14,293 nt of DNA from an uncultured Eubacteriales bacterium (GCA_905187695.1 CAJJIY010000035.1:1-14293); one strand, 5' to 3'. Positions 5,721 through 12,488 are shown, counted from the first letter of the stretch. Made by a program: numbers and translations. The notes: generated from the letters alone by a model not told the origin.

Positions 5721-7535
5721 TCATTCCTTGATGATCGCCTTGAACTTGCAGGCACCCAGACAAGCGCCGCACTTCAGGCACTTTTCGGGATTGATGGCCA
5801 TTGCGGCCAGTTTCTTGCCGGGCGCCACATGGTCGGTACGCGAGATCGCGTCGGCCGGGCACTGTCTGGCGCACAATCCGCAACCAATGCACTTGTCCTC
5901 CAGAATCTTATAGCGCAGGAGGTGTTTGCATACGCCGGCGGGACAGCGCTTATCCACAATGTGGGCGATGTACTCATCCCGGAAATAGTGCAGGGTGGAA
6001 AGAACGGGGTTCGGCGCGGTCTGTCCAAGGCCGCACAGAGAAGCCGACTTGATATACTGGGCCAACTCTTCCAGCCGGTCCAGGTCTTCCATTTCGCCTT
6101 TTCCGTCGATAATCTTATGTAAAATCTCCAGCAGACGGCGCGTACCCACGCGGCAGGGCGTGCACTTGCCGCAGGACTCATCCACCGTAAACTCCAGGAA
6201 GAAGCGGGCGATATCCACCATGCAGGTGTCCTCGTCCATGACGATCAGGCCGCCGGAACCCATCATCGAGCCGATGGCCTTGAGGTTGTCATAGTCAATC
6301 GGCGTATCGATGAGAGAGGCCGGAATACATCCGCCGGAAGGGCCGCCGGTCTGCGCCGCTTTGAATTTCTTGCCGTTCGGAATGCCGCCGCCGATGTCCT
6401 CGATGATCTCCCGTAGGGTGGTACCCATGGGGATCTCGATAAGGCCGGTGTTGGTGATCTTGCCACCCAGTGCAAAGACCTTGGTGCCCTTGGAATTCTC
6501 GGTGCCCATGGAAGCAAACCATTCCGGCCCCTTGAGAATGATCTGGGCAATGTTGGCCAGCGTTTCGACATTGTTGAGGATGGTCGGTTTGCCGAAAAGA
6601 CCCTTGATTGCCGGGAAAGGCGGACGGGGCCGAGGCTCGCCGCGCTTGCCCTCGATCGAGGTCATCAGCGCCGTTTCCTCGCCGCACACAAACGCGCCGG
6701 CGCCGAAACGAAGCTGAATATCAAAATTGAAATCGGTGCCGAAAATATGTTCGCCCAGCAGCCCCAGTTCACGCGCCTGATCGATGGCGATCTGGAGGCG
6801 GTGAATGGCGATGGGGTACTCGGCACGCACATAAATATAGCCCTGATCCGCGCCGATGGCATAGCCGGCAATGGCCATGGCTTCCAGCACCGAGTGCGGG
6901 TCGCCTTCCAGCACGGAACGATCCATGAAAGCGCCCGGGTCGCCCTCATCGGCGTTGCAGCAGACATATTTCTGCACATTTCCCCGGTTGCCCGAAGCGA
7001 ATTTCCATTTCAGTCCGGTGGGGAAGCCTGCGCCGCCGCGGCCGCGAAGCCCGGAGGCCAGCACGGTCTCGATGACCTCATCCGGGGTCATTTCGGTCAG
7101 CACCTTGGCCAGCGCCTGATAGCCGTCCACACCGATGTATTCATTGATATCTTCCGGATTGATCACGCCGCAGTTGCGCAGCGCCACACGGTGCTGTTTT
7201 TTGTAAAACACAGTCTCCGAAAGCGAGGTCACGGCATGATGGTCGCCGCTCTTCTCGTGATATTCCAGCCGCACGACCGGGCGGCCTTTGAGGAGGTGCT
7301 CCTCCACAATCTCGGGAATGTCCTCCGGTTTTACCTGGCTGTAGAAGGTGCCGTCCGGATAGACGATCATCACAGGGCCAAGGGCGCAAAGGCCGAAACA
7401 GCCGGTGACAACGATCTTGATTTCTTCGGTCAGGCCCCTCTCGGCCAGTTCTTTTTCCAGTGCCGTTTTGAGCGCCGTGCTACCGGAAGAGGTACAACCG
7501 GTGCCGCCGCAGATCAGAACATGGGTACGAATCAT
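5721..7535 (-). CDS. hndC: NADH/NADP-linked flavoprotein subunit HndC (NuoF-like)
   Basis: FMN- and pyridine-nucleotide-binding subunit, related to NuoF of complex I and HydB of bifurcating hydrogenases. The 604-residue product has an N-terminal [2Fe-2S] thioredoxin-like domain (Cys9/14 and Cys46/50), the NuoF core with the glycine-rich GRGGAGFPTGLKW (165-177) and NADEGDPGAF (194-203) for nucleotide and FMN, a [4Fe-4S] site (Cys455/458/461 and Cys501), and a C-terminal ferredoxin domain with two [4Fe-4S] sites (Cys549/552/555/559 and Cys586/589/592/596). This three-part layout is typical of HndC/HydB. The start ATG at 7535 begins directly before the Fe-S domain, with an AAAGGA-type site upstream; an upstream in-frame start would overlap hndB. 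The gene lies 16 bases before hndD. NAD versus NADP preference cannot be read from the sequence. Confidence 0.96.
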   Translation of the reverse strand: MIRTHVLICGGTGCTSSGSTALKTALEKELAERGLTEEIKIVVTGCFGLCALGPVMIVYPDGTFYSQVKPEDIPEIVEEHLLKGRPVVRLEYHEKSGDHHAVTSLSETVFYKKQHRVALRNCGVINPEDINEYIGVDGYQALAKVLTEMTPDEVIETVLASGLRGRGGAGFPTGLKWKFASGNRGNVQKYVCCNADEGDPGAFMDRSVLEGDPHSVLEAMAIAGYAIGADQGYIYVRAEYPIAIHRLQIAIDQARELGLLGEHIFGTDFNFDIQLRFGAGAFVCGEETALMTSIEGKRGEPRPRPPFPAIKGLFGKPTILNNVETLANIAQIILKGPEWFASMGTENSKGTKVFALGGKITNTGLIEIPMGTTLREIIEDIGGGIPNGKKFKAAQTGGPSGGCIPASLIDTPIDYDNLKAIGSMMGSGGLIVMDEDTCMVDIARFFLEFTVDESCGKCTPCRVGTRRLLEILHKIIDGKGEMEDLDRLEELAQYIKSASLCGLGQTAPNPVLSTLHYFRDEYIAHIVDKRCPAGVCKHLLRYKILEDKCIGCGLCARQCPADAISRTDHVAPGKKLAAMAINPEKCLKCGACLGACKFKAIIKE

Positions 7536-7567
7536 TTTATTCTTATCCTTTCCTCGTTTTCCCGGTA

Positions 7568-7942
7568 TCACCGGCCGGTGTCAATGGTATATTCTTCAAC
7601 GATCTGTCCGCCTACAAGGTGCTTTTTCACCACTTCGGCCGCCTTTTGCGCGGTCATTTTCACATAGGTGACTTTTTCCTTACCGGCCTCGAAGACCTCG
7701 ACGACAGGCTCGTACTGGCAAATGCCGATGCACCCGGTCTGGCTGACGACAACCTCGCCGGACAGGCCGCTTTTTTCAACATTTTCGACAAAAGAAGCAA
7801 GGACAGGACGCGCGCCGGCCGCGATGCCGCAGGTTGCCATGCCGACCACCACGCGGAAACGGTTGCCGCCTTCCCGCACCGTGACCTGGTTCTTCATCCG
7901 GTCGCGGATCTCGGTCAGCTCTTTGATGGAAAGTGCTTTCAT
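7568..7942 (-). CDS. hndB: [2Fe-2S] ferredoxin-like subunit HndB
   Basis: Small thioredoxin-fold [2Fe-2S] protein of the NADP-reducing hydrogenase complex. The 124-residue product shows VGMATCGIAAGA (Cys38) and QTGCIGICQYEPVVEV (Cys71, Cys75). Only three cysteines are present: the position equivalent to the second cysteine of the NuoE-type C-x4-C is Gly43, which I believe is common in HndB proteins, so a cluster may use another ligand. The start ATG at 7942 has GGAGG eight bases upstream. hndC follows after 32 bases. It probably passes electrons within the Hnd complex, by analogy with the Desulfovibrio HndABCD operon. Confidence 0.93.
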   Translation of the reverse strand: MKALSIKELTEIRDRMKNQVTVREGGNRFRVVVGMATCGIAAGARPVLASFVENVEKSGLSGEVVVSQTGCIGICQYEPVVEVFEAGKEKVTYVKMTAQKAAEVVKKHLVGGQIVEEYTIDTGR

Positions 7943-7962
7943 TTATCTATCCTCCGATTGTT

Positions 7963-8508
7963 TTATTTCATTTCGTTGTACTGGCGCGTCAGTTCCGCGC
8001 CGATAAAGGCTAAAATCTGCGGATCGGAAAGCGGGATATCCGCCCCCAGCACCGCCCGGATCTCGGCAGTGTCAAGGAATACGGCGCCCCGCGGCGTTTC
8101 GTGTAAGAAACAGAAATCCACCGCCGGATGCCCCTGCACCAGCGTGACCAGTGTGGCGGCCGTGTCGCCGACGGGCGTGCAGTCGATATGACGGGTCTGA
8201 AAATTGGCCGTCACGACCGTGCCGTGGTTTTCCCCGGTTTCGGATTCGATCCGGAGCGTCCCGCCGGTCTGTTCGGCGGCCAGCCGCAACAGCGGCACGC
8301 CCATGCCGACCCGCCGGGTTGTGCGCGTGGTAAAAAAGGGGTCGCAAAGGCGCGTGAGCGTTTCCTTTTCCATGCCTTTTCCGTTATCCCGGACCGTGAG
8401 CGTCAGCCAGCCGTCCGGCTTTTCGGCGAGCGTGATCTCCACACGGGTCGCCCCCGCCGAAAGCGAATTTTCGGCAATATCAAGGATATTGAGCGACAGT
8501 TCCTTCAC
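7963..8508 (-). CDS. GHKL (HATPase_c) ATP-binding protein in the hydrogenase operon
   Basis: The 181-residue product has the GHKL/Bergerat ATP-binding fold: an N box with LNILDIAENSLSAGA (Glu13, Asn14), a G1 box DNGKGM (41-46), a G2 box VGMGVPLLRLAAEQTGG (67-83), and a closing GTVVTANF strand. It has no dimerisation/phospho-histidine domain, sensor domain or membrane segment, so it is not a standard two-component kinase. Residues 108-181 form an extra domain I do not recognise, ending in a short helical region. The start is GTG at 8508, 17 bases after hndA, with only a poor ribosome-binding site, so translation may depend on coupling to hndA. Genes of this type sit inside bifurcating hydrogenase operons in other Clostridia. 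A role in controlling enzyme or expression is inferred; its substrate or partner is unknown. Confidence 0.88.
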   Translation of the reverse strand: MKELSLNILDIAENSLSAGATRVEITLAEKPDGWLTLTVRDNGKGMEKETLTRLCDPFFTTRTTRRVGMGVPLLRLAAEQTGGTLRIESETGENHGTVVTANFQTRHIDCTPVGDTAATLVTLVQGHPAVDFCFLHETPRGAVFLDTAEIRAVLGADIPLSDPQILAFIGAELTRQYNEMK

Positions 8509-8525
8509 GGTGCCGCACGCCCTTT

Positions 8526-9023
8526 TCAGTCTTTATATTTGGCAAGAATGCCGGGCACATCCTCGGCCGTGAGACGGCCGTACACATCGCCGTTGACCGT
8601 GAGAACCGGCGCCAGGCCGCACGCGCCGATGCAGCGGGTGGCTTCCAGCGAATAGTTTCCGTCCGGAGAAGTGCCGCCGGCGCTCATGCCGAGTTCCCGT
8701 TCCAGCCGTTCCATGATCTGACCGGAGCCTTTGACATAGCAGGCCGTGCCAAGGCAGACCGAGATGGCATATTTGCCGTTGGGGTTCAGTTTGAACTGCG
8801 AGTAAAAGGACGCGATGCCGAAGATCTCCTCCACCGAGGTATCGGTCTCGGCGGCAATCAGCTTCATGGCTTCCATGGGCAGATAGCCGTAGATCTCCTG
8901 CGTCTGCTGAAGGATGGGCATCATGCACCCCGGCACATCGCGGTAATCGGCGATGACGGCGCGCAGTTTATCCTCCTGCTCTTTTGTGCCGTGAAAAGCG
9001 ACACTGGTCAGTTTCTTTTTCAT
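8526..9023 (-). CDS. hndA: [2Fe-2S] subunit HndA (NuoE-like)
   Basis: NuoE-type thioredoxin-fold [2Fe-2S] subunit, first gene of the hydrogenase operon (HydC of HydABC systems). The 165-residue product has the usual length. The helical N-terminal part includes MMPILQQTQEIYGYLP (34-49) and IFGIASFYSQF (67-77). The cluster ligands are Cys90/Cys95 (CLGTAC) and Cys131/Cys135 (CIGAC), exactly the NuoE pattern. The start ATG at 9023 has GGAGGAG about four bases upstream. An in-frame extension further upstream runs into the leader and promoter and is not supported. Expression is from the promoter at 9107-9135 through a structured leader. Confidence 0.96.
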   Translation of the reverse strand: MKKKLTSVAFHGTKEQEDKLRAVIADYRDVPGCMMPILQQTQEIYGYLPMEAMKLIAAETDTSVEEIFGIASFYSQFKLNPNGKYAISVCLGTACYVKGSGQIMERLERELGMSAGGTSPDGNYSLEATRCIGACGLAPVLTVNGDVYGRLTAEDVPGILAKYKD

Positions 9024-9051
9024 GTTCTCCTCCTTGAAGTTGCTTGCGATC

Positions 9052-9083
9052 TGCCAAAACCGGCGCAAAAACGCCATTTGGCA
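9052..9083 (-). promoter_or_regulatory. Stem-loop in the leader of the hydrogenase operon
   Basis: Between the predicted transcription start (about 9100) and the hndA ribosome-binding site, the minus strand can form an outer stem TGCCAAA / TTTGGCA (9083-9077 with 9058-9052) and an inner stem GGCG / CGCC (9075-9072 with 9065-9062) around a six-base loop, joined by a 1x3 internal loop. There is no T run after it, so it is not a terminator. ATTTGGCAAAT (9076-9086) is also palindromic as DNA, so it could instead be a protein-binding site. Confidence 0.45.
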
Positions 9084-9106
9084 AATTAAATAAACAGCCA
9101 AAAGTA

Positions 9107-9135
9107 ATTATACAATATTTCTCGCAATTTGTCTA
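9107..9135 (-). promoter_or_regulatory. Promoter of the hndA-hndD operon
   Basis: On the minus strand, TAGACA (9135-9130), a 17-base spacer and TATAAT (9112-9107) form a strong sigma-A promoter. Transcription would begin near 9100, giving a leader of about 75 bases before hndA. The spacer and flanks are unusually similar to the promoter at 12557-12585: GACAAAT, seven variable bases, then AATATTGTATAATT are shared at identical spacing. Within this, ACAA-N13-TTGT is a dyad in both. Confidence 0.85.
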
Positions 9136-9213
9136 TAGACTTTGGAAAGATTTTTAAGAAAACTTTTAAAAAAATATGTTAAATCCCGTCGGAAGGCCGG
9201 ATCATTGTGTTAT

Positions 9214-9972
9214 TTATTTCGTTTTTTCTCCCGAAAGCCGCGCAAAAAGCGCCGCGCGGACGCGCGTTTCTCTTGCTTCTTCGCCTTCAAAATCGCCGGA
9301 CAGCCAAAGCGTCTGCGCGGAGGCGGTCATGGCTTCCAGCGTGTGGGCATCGGAAGAAAAAAGCGGAAAAAGTTCTCTCAGCGTCGGATGGCGGGCACGC
9401 AGCGCCGCAAGATTTTCGCCGTCCCGGAGTTCGAAAGCGGTAAAAAGAGGTTCGGGCGGGAAATCGCCGAGAATGGAAAGAAGCCCGCCGGATTCCCGGT
9501 CTATGTGCGCCGGAAGCGCCACGCCGCCCCGCTCCCGACAGGCCGCGGCAGCCGACGAAAGATCAAGATCGGTGGCCGTAAGAAGTAAGAAGGGCTCCTC
9601 GCCCGCCGCTTCTCCGTTTTCATTTATATAGGTCTGTTCGCCGAAAATATCCGGGCGGTTTGGGAAATCCGGGCGATGCGCCCGCAAAAAAACATCAAAA
9701 TCCATGGCGGCCGCGAGCGTCGGAAAAAGGCAAAGCAGATGAATTTCCTCGGCCGTGGTCACTTCTACCCCCGCCACCGGAACGATCCCCTGTTCCCGGC
9801 AGGCCGCAAAAAAAGCGGGACAATTCCCGGCGGTATTGTGGTCGGTCAGCGCCGCAATTTCAACCCCGCAAAGCGCGGCCATGCCGGCTATGTTTTGCGG
9901 GGTCATCAGCTCGTCGCCGCAAGGCGAAAGACAGGAATGCAGATGCAGTGAGCAGACAAACGCCTTTTCCAT
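9214..9972 (-). CDS. PHP-domain phosphoesterase
   Basis: A metal-dependent PHP-superfamily hydrolase of 252 residues, the last gene of the sensor-hydrogenase operon. Visible PHP ligands are His10 and His12 (LHLHSCLSPCGD), Asp44-His45 in TDHNTAGN (43-50), Glu70 in GVEVTT, His78, His156 (LPAHIDRE), and Asp208 with His210 (SSDAHT). This is the near-complete set expected of an active enzyme. It resembles the stand-alone PHP proteins related to YciV/RNase AM and histidinol phosphatases, so the substrate may be a nucleotide or small phosphoester, but it cannot be specified. The start ATG at 9972 has GGAGGGG seven bases upstream. It lies 43 bases after the second DRTGG gene. Genes of this type recur beside group-D-like hydrogenase homologues in Clostridia (family knowledge). 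Confidence 0.88.
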   Translation of the reverse strand: MEKAFVCSLHLHSCLSPCGDELMTPQNIAGMAALCGVEIAALTDHNTAGNCPAFFAACREQGIVPVAGVEVTTAEEIHLLCLFPTLAAAMDFDVFLRAHRPDFPNRPDIFGEQTYINENGEAAGEEPFLLLTATDLDLSSAAAACRERGGVALPAHIDRESGGLLSILGDFPPEPLFTAFELRDGENLAALRARHPTLRELFPLFSSDAHTLEAMTASAQTLWLSGDFEGEEARETRVRAALFARLSGEKTK

Positions 9973-10015
9973 GGCCGTGCCCCTCCCTTCTTTTTCGTTG
10001 TGCGAAAAAACGGTC

Positions 10016-10342
10016 TCAAAGCAGACGGGAAAGCCCGGCCGCCATCTCGAAGGCGCTTTTTTCCGCACGCAAAAGATTGACGCCCTCCTCTTTTGCTTTG
10101 TTCGTCACGGTCGCATCCACGGCCACATTTTCGCAAAGGACCACGCAAGCAACGCCGGAAAGCACGGCTACGGCCGGCACATTGATGTTGCTCATAATGG
10201 TCATCCACGCATCCCCTGCCCGGGCTCTGCCCATAACAAAACTGAGCAGGTCGCCGCAGTACCCGCCGGTGACCTCGCGCCCGGGTGCGGGCATTGCCAG
10301 AACTTCAAGGCCCGTTTTGCGGGCATATTCCTCAACCGTCAC
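10016..10342 (-). CDS. DRTGG-domain protein, second copy
   Basis: The 108-residue product consists of a single DRTGG-type domain: REVTGGYCGDLLSFVMG (22-38), a central NVPAVAVLSG strand (54-63), VVLCENVAV, and a C-terminal NLLRAEKSAFEMA segment. DRTGG domains occur in some phosphotransacetylases and with CBS domains; their ligand is not known to me. The start is GTG at 10342, chosen because GGAG lies seven bases upstream. It lies inside the 3' end of the hydrogenase-like gene (11-base overlap), implying coupled translation. It is a distant paralogue of the first gene in the operon, and both have Cys29-Gly30 at the start of the conserved segment. Confidence 0.82.
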   Translation of the reverse strand: MTVEEYARKTGLEVLAMPAPGREVTGGYCGDLLSFVMGRARAGDAWMTIMSNINVPAVAVLSGVACVVLCENVAVDATVTNKAKEEGVNLLRAEKSAFEMAAGLSRLL

Positions 10343-11606
10343 TTTTTTTCTCCTTTTCCGCTTTGTAACATTCACGCAGGTAAATAACACAATCCGAGAG
10401 CGTGGCCTCGCCCCGCACGATATCCTCGGACAGCGCCTGACAGGTCGGCGCGCCGCACGAACCGCAGTCCAGGTCGCAGAGTTTTTTGCCCAGCTCCTGC
10501 ATCCGGCTCATCATCTGCATGGCTTTGCCCCGGTCGGGGTCCAGCCGCATGACCGGCGAATAGTCAACGGCACGGTCAAAATAGATGCGCTCGGGCGGCT
10601 CTTTTTCTTCCGGCCGGTTGAGCGAGACCGGCAGATAGCGCCGCAGATTCTGCAGTCTTGCCTTGGCGATAAACGGATTTTCCACCGTCAGCGCGCCGCC
10701 GACGCAACCGCCCCGGCAGGAATTGAGCTCGACAAATTCCAGCCCGACGAAAGTTTCCTTTTCGATCTCGTCCAGCACATGGATGACTTCTTCAATGCCG
10801 TCAGCCGCCAGATAACTGTCGTTCATGAGCGCGCTGGACTCCCCGCCCGTGCCGGCCCAGCTGATGCCAATCAGCCCCGACTCGGAGGAGACCTCCGGCT
10901 TTTCGATCTTTTTCATTTCCCCGCTCAGGGCAAAATAAATGTCACGCACCGAAAGTACGCCGTCCACGGCGCTTTTTCCGGTTCCCAGCGGCGTGCGCGC
11001 ATAGGAAACCTTGGCCGGGCAGGGGGAGATGAAAAGGGCGCAGATTTCCTCCGGGCGCAGTTCCGGATGGAGCCGGAGCGCCTCCTCTTTGGCCATACGC
11101 GCCGCCAGTTCGACCGGCGGCAGAATCGGCAGAATGTTCGGTAAAAGCCCCGGAAAGCGCAGGCTGATAAGACGCACCACCACCGGACAGGCCGAGCTGA
11201 TGACCGGCTTTCTGATATTTTCCTGGCGCATATACCGGCGGGTATATTCCGAAACCAGTTCGGCAGCCCGCGCCACCTCGAAAACACCGTCAAACCCGCA
11301 CCGGTAAAGGCCGCTGACCACATAATCGATATCTTCCAGTTTATCAAACTGCCCGTAAAGCGCCGGCGCGGGCAGAGCAATTTTATATTTGTAACCGGCA
11401 AACTCCTCCAGTTTGTCGTAAAGGGCTTTTTTTGCCTGATAGGGACAGGTGCGGATACATTCTCCGCAGTCCACACAGCGCTCGCTCTTAATGACAGCTT
11501 TGCCGCCCCGGACGCGGATGGCCTCGGTCGGGCAACGCTTGATGCAGTGCGTACAGCCCTTGCAAAGTTCGGGGCGCAGTGTTACGGAATGCTTTTCGGC
11601 CTTCAT
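10332..11606 (-). CDS. Divergent [FeFe]-hydrogenase-like Fe-S protein, putative H2/redox sensor
   Basis: The 424-residue product has an N-terminal two-[4Fe-4S] ferredoxin domain (Cys15/18/21/25 and 44/47/50/54). The hydrogenase H-cluster domain follows, with altered signatures: SSACP (137-141), SPCPAK (194-199) and NSCRGGCVGG (295-304). A C-terminal Cys-rich domain carries Cys377/381/384/389 and Cys406, resembling a [4Fe-4S] PF04060-type domain. The four H-cluster cysteines (140, 196, 297, 301) are kept. The residue equivalent to the proton-relay Cys of catalytic enzymes is Ala139. This matches the putative sensory group-D enzymes (TamHydS type), which turn over slowly. There is no PAS domain and no membrane anchor. 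The start ATG at 11606 has AGGGGAA upstream. It sits between RsbW-like and DRTGG genes, which supports signalling over catalysis. Sensor function is inference. Confidence 0.9.
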   Translation of the reverse strand: MKAEKHSVTLRPELCKGCTHCIKRCPTEAIRVRGGKAVIKSERCVDCGECIRTCPYQAKKALYDKLEEFAGYKYKIALPAPALYGQFDKLEDIDYVVSGLYRCGFDGVFEVARAAELVSEYTRRYMRQENIRKPVISSACPVVVRLISLRFPGLLPNILPILPPVELAARMAKEEALRLHPELRPEEICALFISPCPAKVSYARTPLGTGKSAVDGVLSVRDIYFALSGEMKKIEKPEVSSESGLIGISWAGTGGESSALMNDSYLAADGIEEVIHVLDEIEKETFVGLEFVELNSCRGGCVGGALTVENPFIAKARLQNLRRYLPVSLNRPEEKEPPERIYFDRAVDYSPVMRLDPDRGKAMQMMSRMQELGKKLCDLDCGSCGAPTCQALSEDIVRGEATLSDCVIYLRECYKAEKEKKSDG

Positions 11607-11665
11607 ACTCGTTTCCCCTTCGCCGTCTTATTTGAATTCGGAAATCTGCCCGCCGCGCGGGAGCG

Positions 11666-12094
11666 TCACGCCTTTACATGAAAAGAAAGGCGCACGGTGG
11701 TGCCGACCCCCGGCGTGGTATCGATCTTCATTTCATCGGAATAACGCTTCATATTGGGCAGGCCCATGCCCGCGCCGAACCCCAGCGCCCGGATGCTTTC
11801 CTTGGCGGTGGAATACCCTTCCTGCATGGCCAGTTCCACATCCGGGATGCCGGGGCCATGGTCGGAGAGGACCACCTCAACGCTCCGGTCAGAAACCGTC
11901 ACATCGGCCGCGCCGCCGCTGGCGTGAATCACCATATTAATCTCGCCCTCGTACATGGCAATCGACACACGGCGGATGGTATCCGGGTCGAAATCCAGTT
12001 GGCGCAGGTGCTTTTTAATCTGCACGGACGCCTGCCCCGCCGAGGTGAAATCGGTGCCGTCAATATCAAAATGGAAAATGACAGGCTGACTCAT
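11666..12094 (-). CDS. RsbW-like anti-sigma/Ser-Thr kinase ATP-binding protein
   Basis: The 142-residue product is a single GHKL ATPase domain of the SpoIIAB/RsbW type. The N box is AMYEGEINMVIHA (46-58, with Glu49 and Asn53), the G1 box is LSDHGPGIPD (76-85), and the G2 box is GFGAGMGLPNMKRYSD (105-120). Members bind sigma factors or phosphorylate STAS proteins, but neither partner is encoded nearby. The ATG at 12094 overlaps the stop of the preceding DRTGG gene (ATGA), so translation is coupled and the two products may act together. A 59-base gap separates it from the hydrogenase-like gene. It differs from the operon-3 ATPase (7963-8508) in length and C-terminus. Confidence 0.9.
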   Translation of the reverse strand: MSQPVIFHFDIDGTDFTSAGQASVQIKKHLRQLDFDPDTIRRVSIAMYEGEINMVIHASGGAADVTVSDRSVEVVLSDHGPGIPDVELAMQEGYSTAKESIRALGFGAGMGLPNMKRYSDEMKIDTTPGVGTTVRLSFHVKA

Positions 12095-12447
12095 GTCTCG
12101 GCCACGCTCCCGCCGCGAAGACCGTTTTCGTACAGCCGGCCGCAGGCGACATACATCCGCTCCTCGGTGCGCAGGACCGCGATTCTGCAATCGGCGGCAT
12201 AGGCAAGGATATCGGGCGTGGGCTTTTTCCCCCGCACAAAGACAATGCACTTCATGTCCATCATTTCGGCCGTGCGGACCACCTGCAGATTGACAAGCCC
12301 CGTGAGCAGTACGGCCTGCTCCTTGACAAAGGCCAGCACATCGCTCATCATATCGCTGCCGCAGGCAGAATAGACATGGGTGTTCATCATATCCTCGCCC
12401 GAAAGCACCTCGGCGTCCAACAGTTCCACGATCTTCCCGATCTTCAT
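12091..12447 (-). CDS. DRTGG-domain protein, first copy
   Basis: First gene of the sensor-hydrogenase operon, 118 residues, made up of one DRTGG-like domain: MKIGKIVELLDAEVLSG at the N-terminus, VYSACGSDMMSDVLAF (25-40), a VVRTAEMMDMKCIVFVRGK segment, and CRIAVLRTEERMYVACGRLY towards the end. The canonical DRTGG letters are not kept; the assignment rests on the overall pattern and on the paralogue at 10016-10342. The start ATG at 12447 has AAGGAG about 11 bases upstream, a long but usable spacing. A GTG at 12513 in the same frame would give a 22-residue extension reading through the leader hairpin and is less likely. It is coupled to the RsbW-like gene by an ATGA overlap. Confidence 0.82.
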   Translation of the reverse strand: MKIGKIVELLDAEVLSGEDMMNTHVYSACGSDMMSDVLAFVKEQAVLLTGLVNLQVVRTAEMMDMKCIVFVRGKKPTPDILAYAADCRIAVLRTEERMYVACGRLYENGLRGGSVAET

Positions 12448-12488
12448 AAATTCTCTTGCTCCTTTCCCTGAAAAGGGGGTTTTAAAAG

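Noticed and set aside
7963..8508. Calling the operon-3 ATPase a histidine kinase
   Set aside because: Only the ATP-binding domain is present. There is no phospho-acceptor histidine domain and no response regulator gene nearby.
9152..9199. Terminator after the PHP gene
   Set aside because: ATCCG...CGGGAT on the minus strand gives only about five pairs with a bulge, and the T run starts roughly ten bases later. Read-through from the sensor operon into the hydrogenase operon therefore remains possible.
9660..11144. A 494-codon open frame on the plus strand
   Set aside because: It lies antisense to the PHP, DRTGG and hydrogenase-like genes, whose products are recognisable families. Its translation is Arg/Pro/Ala-rich without family features, as expected from the GC-rich codons of the real genes.
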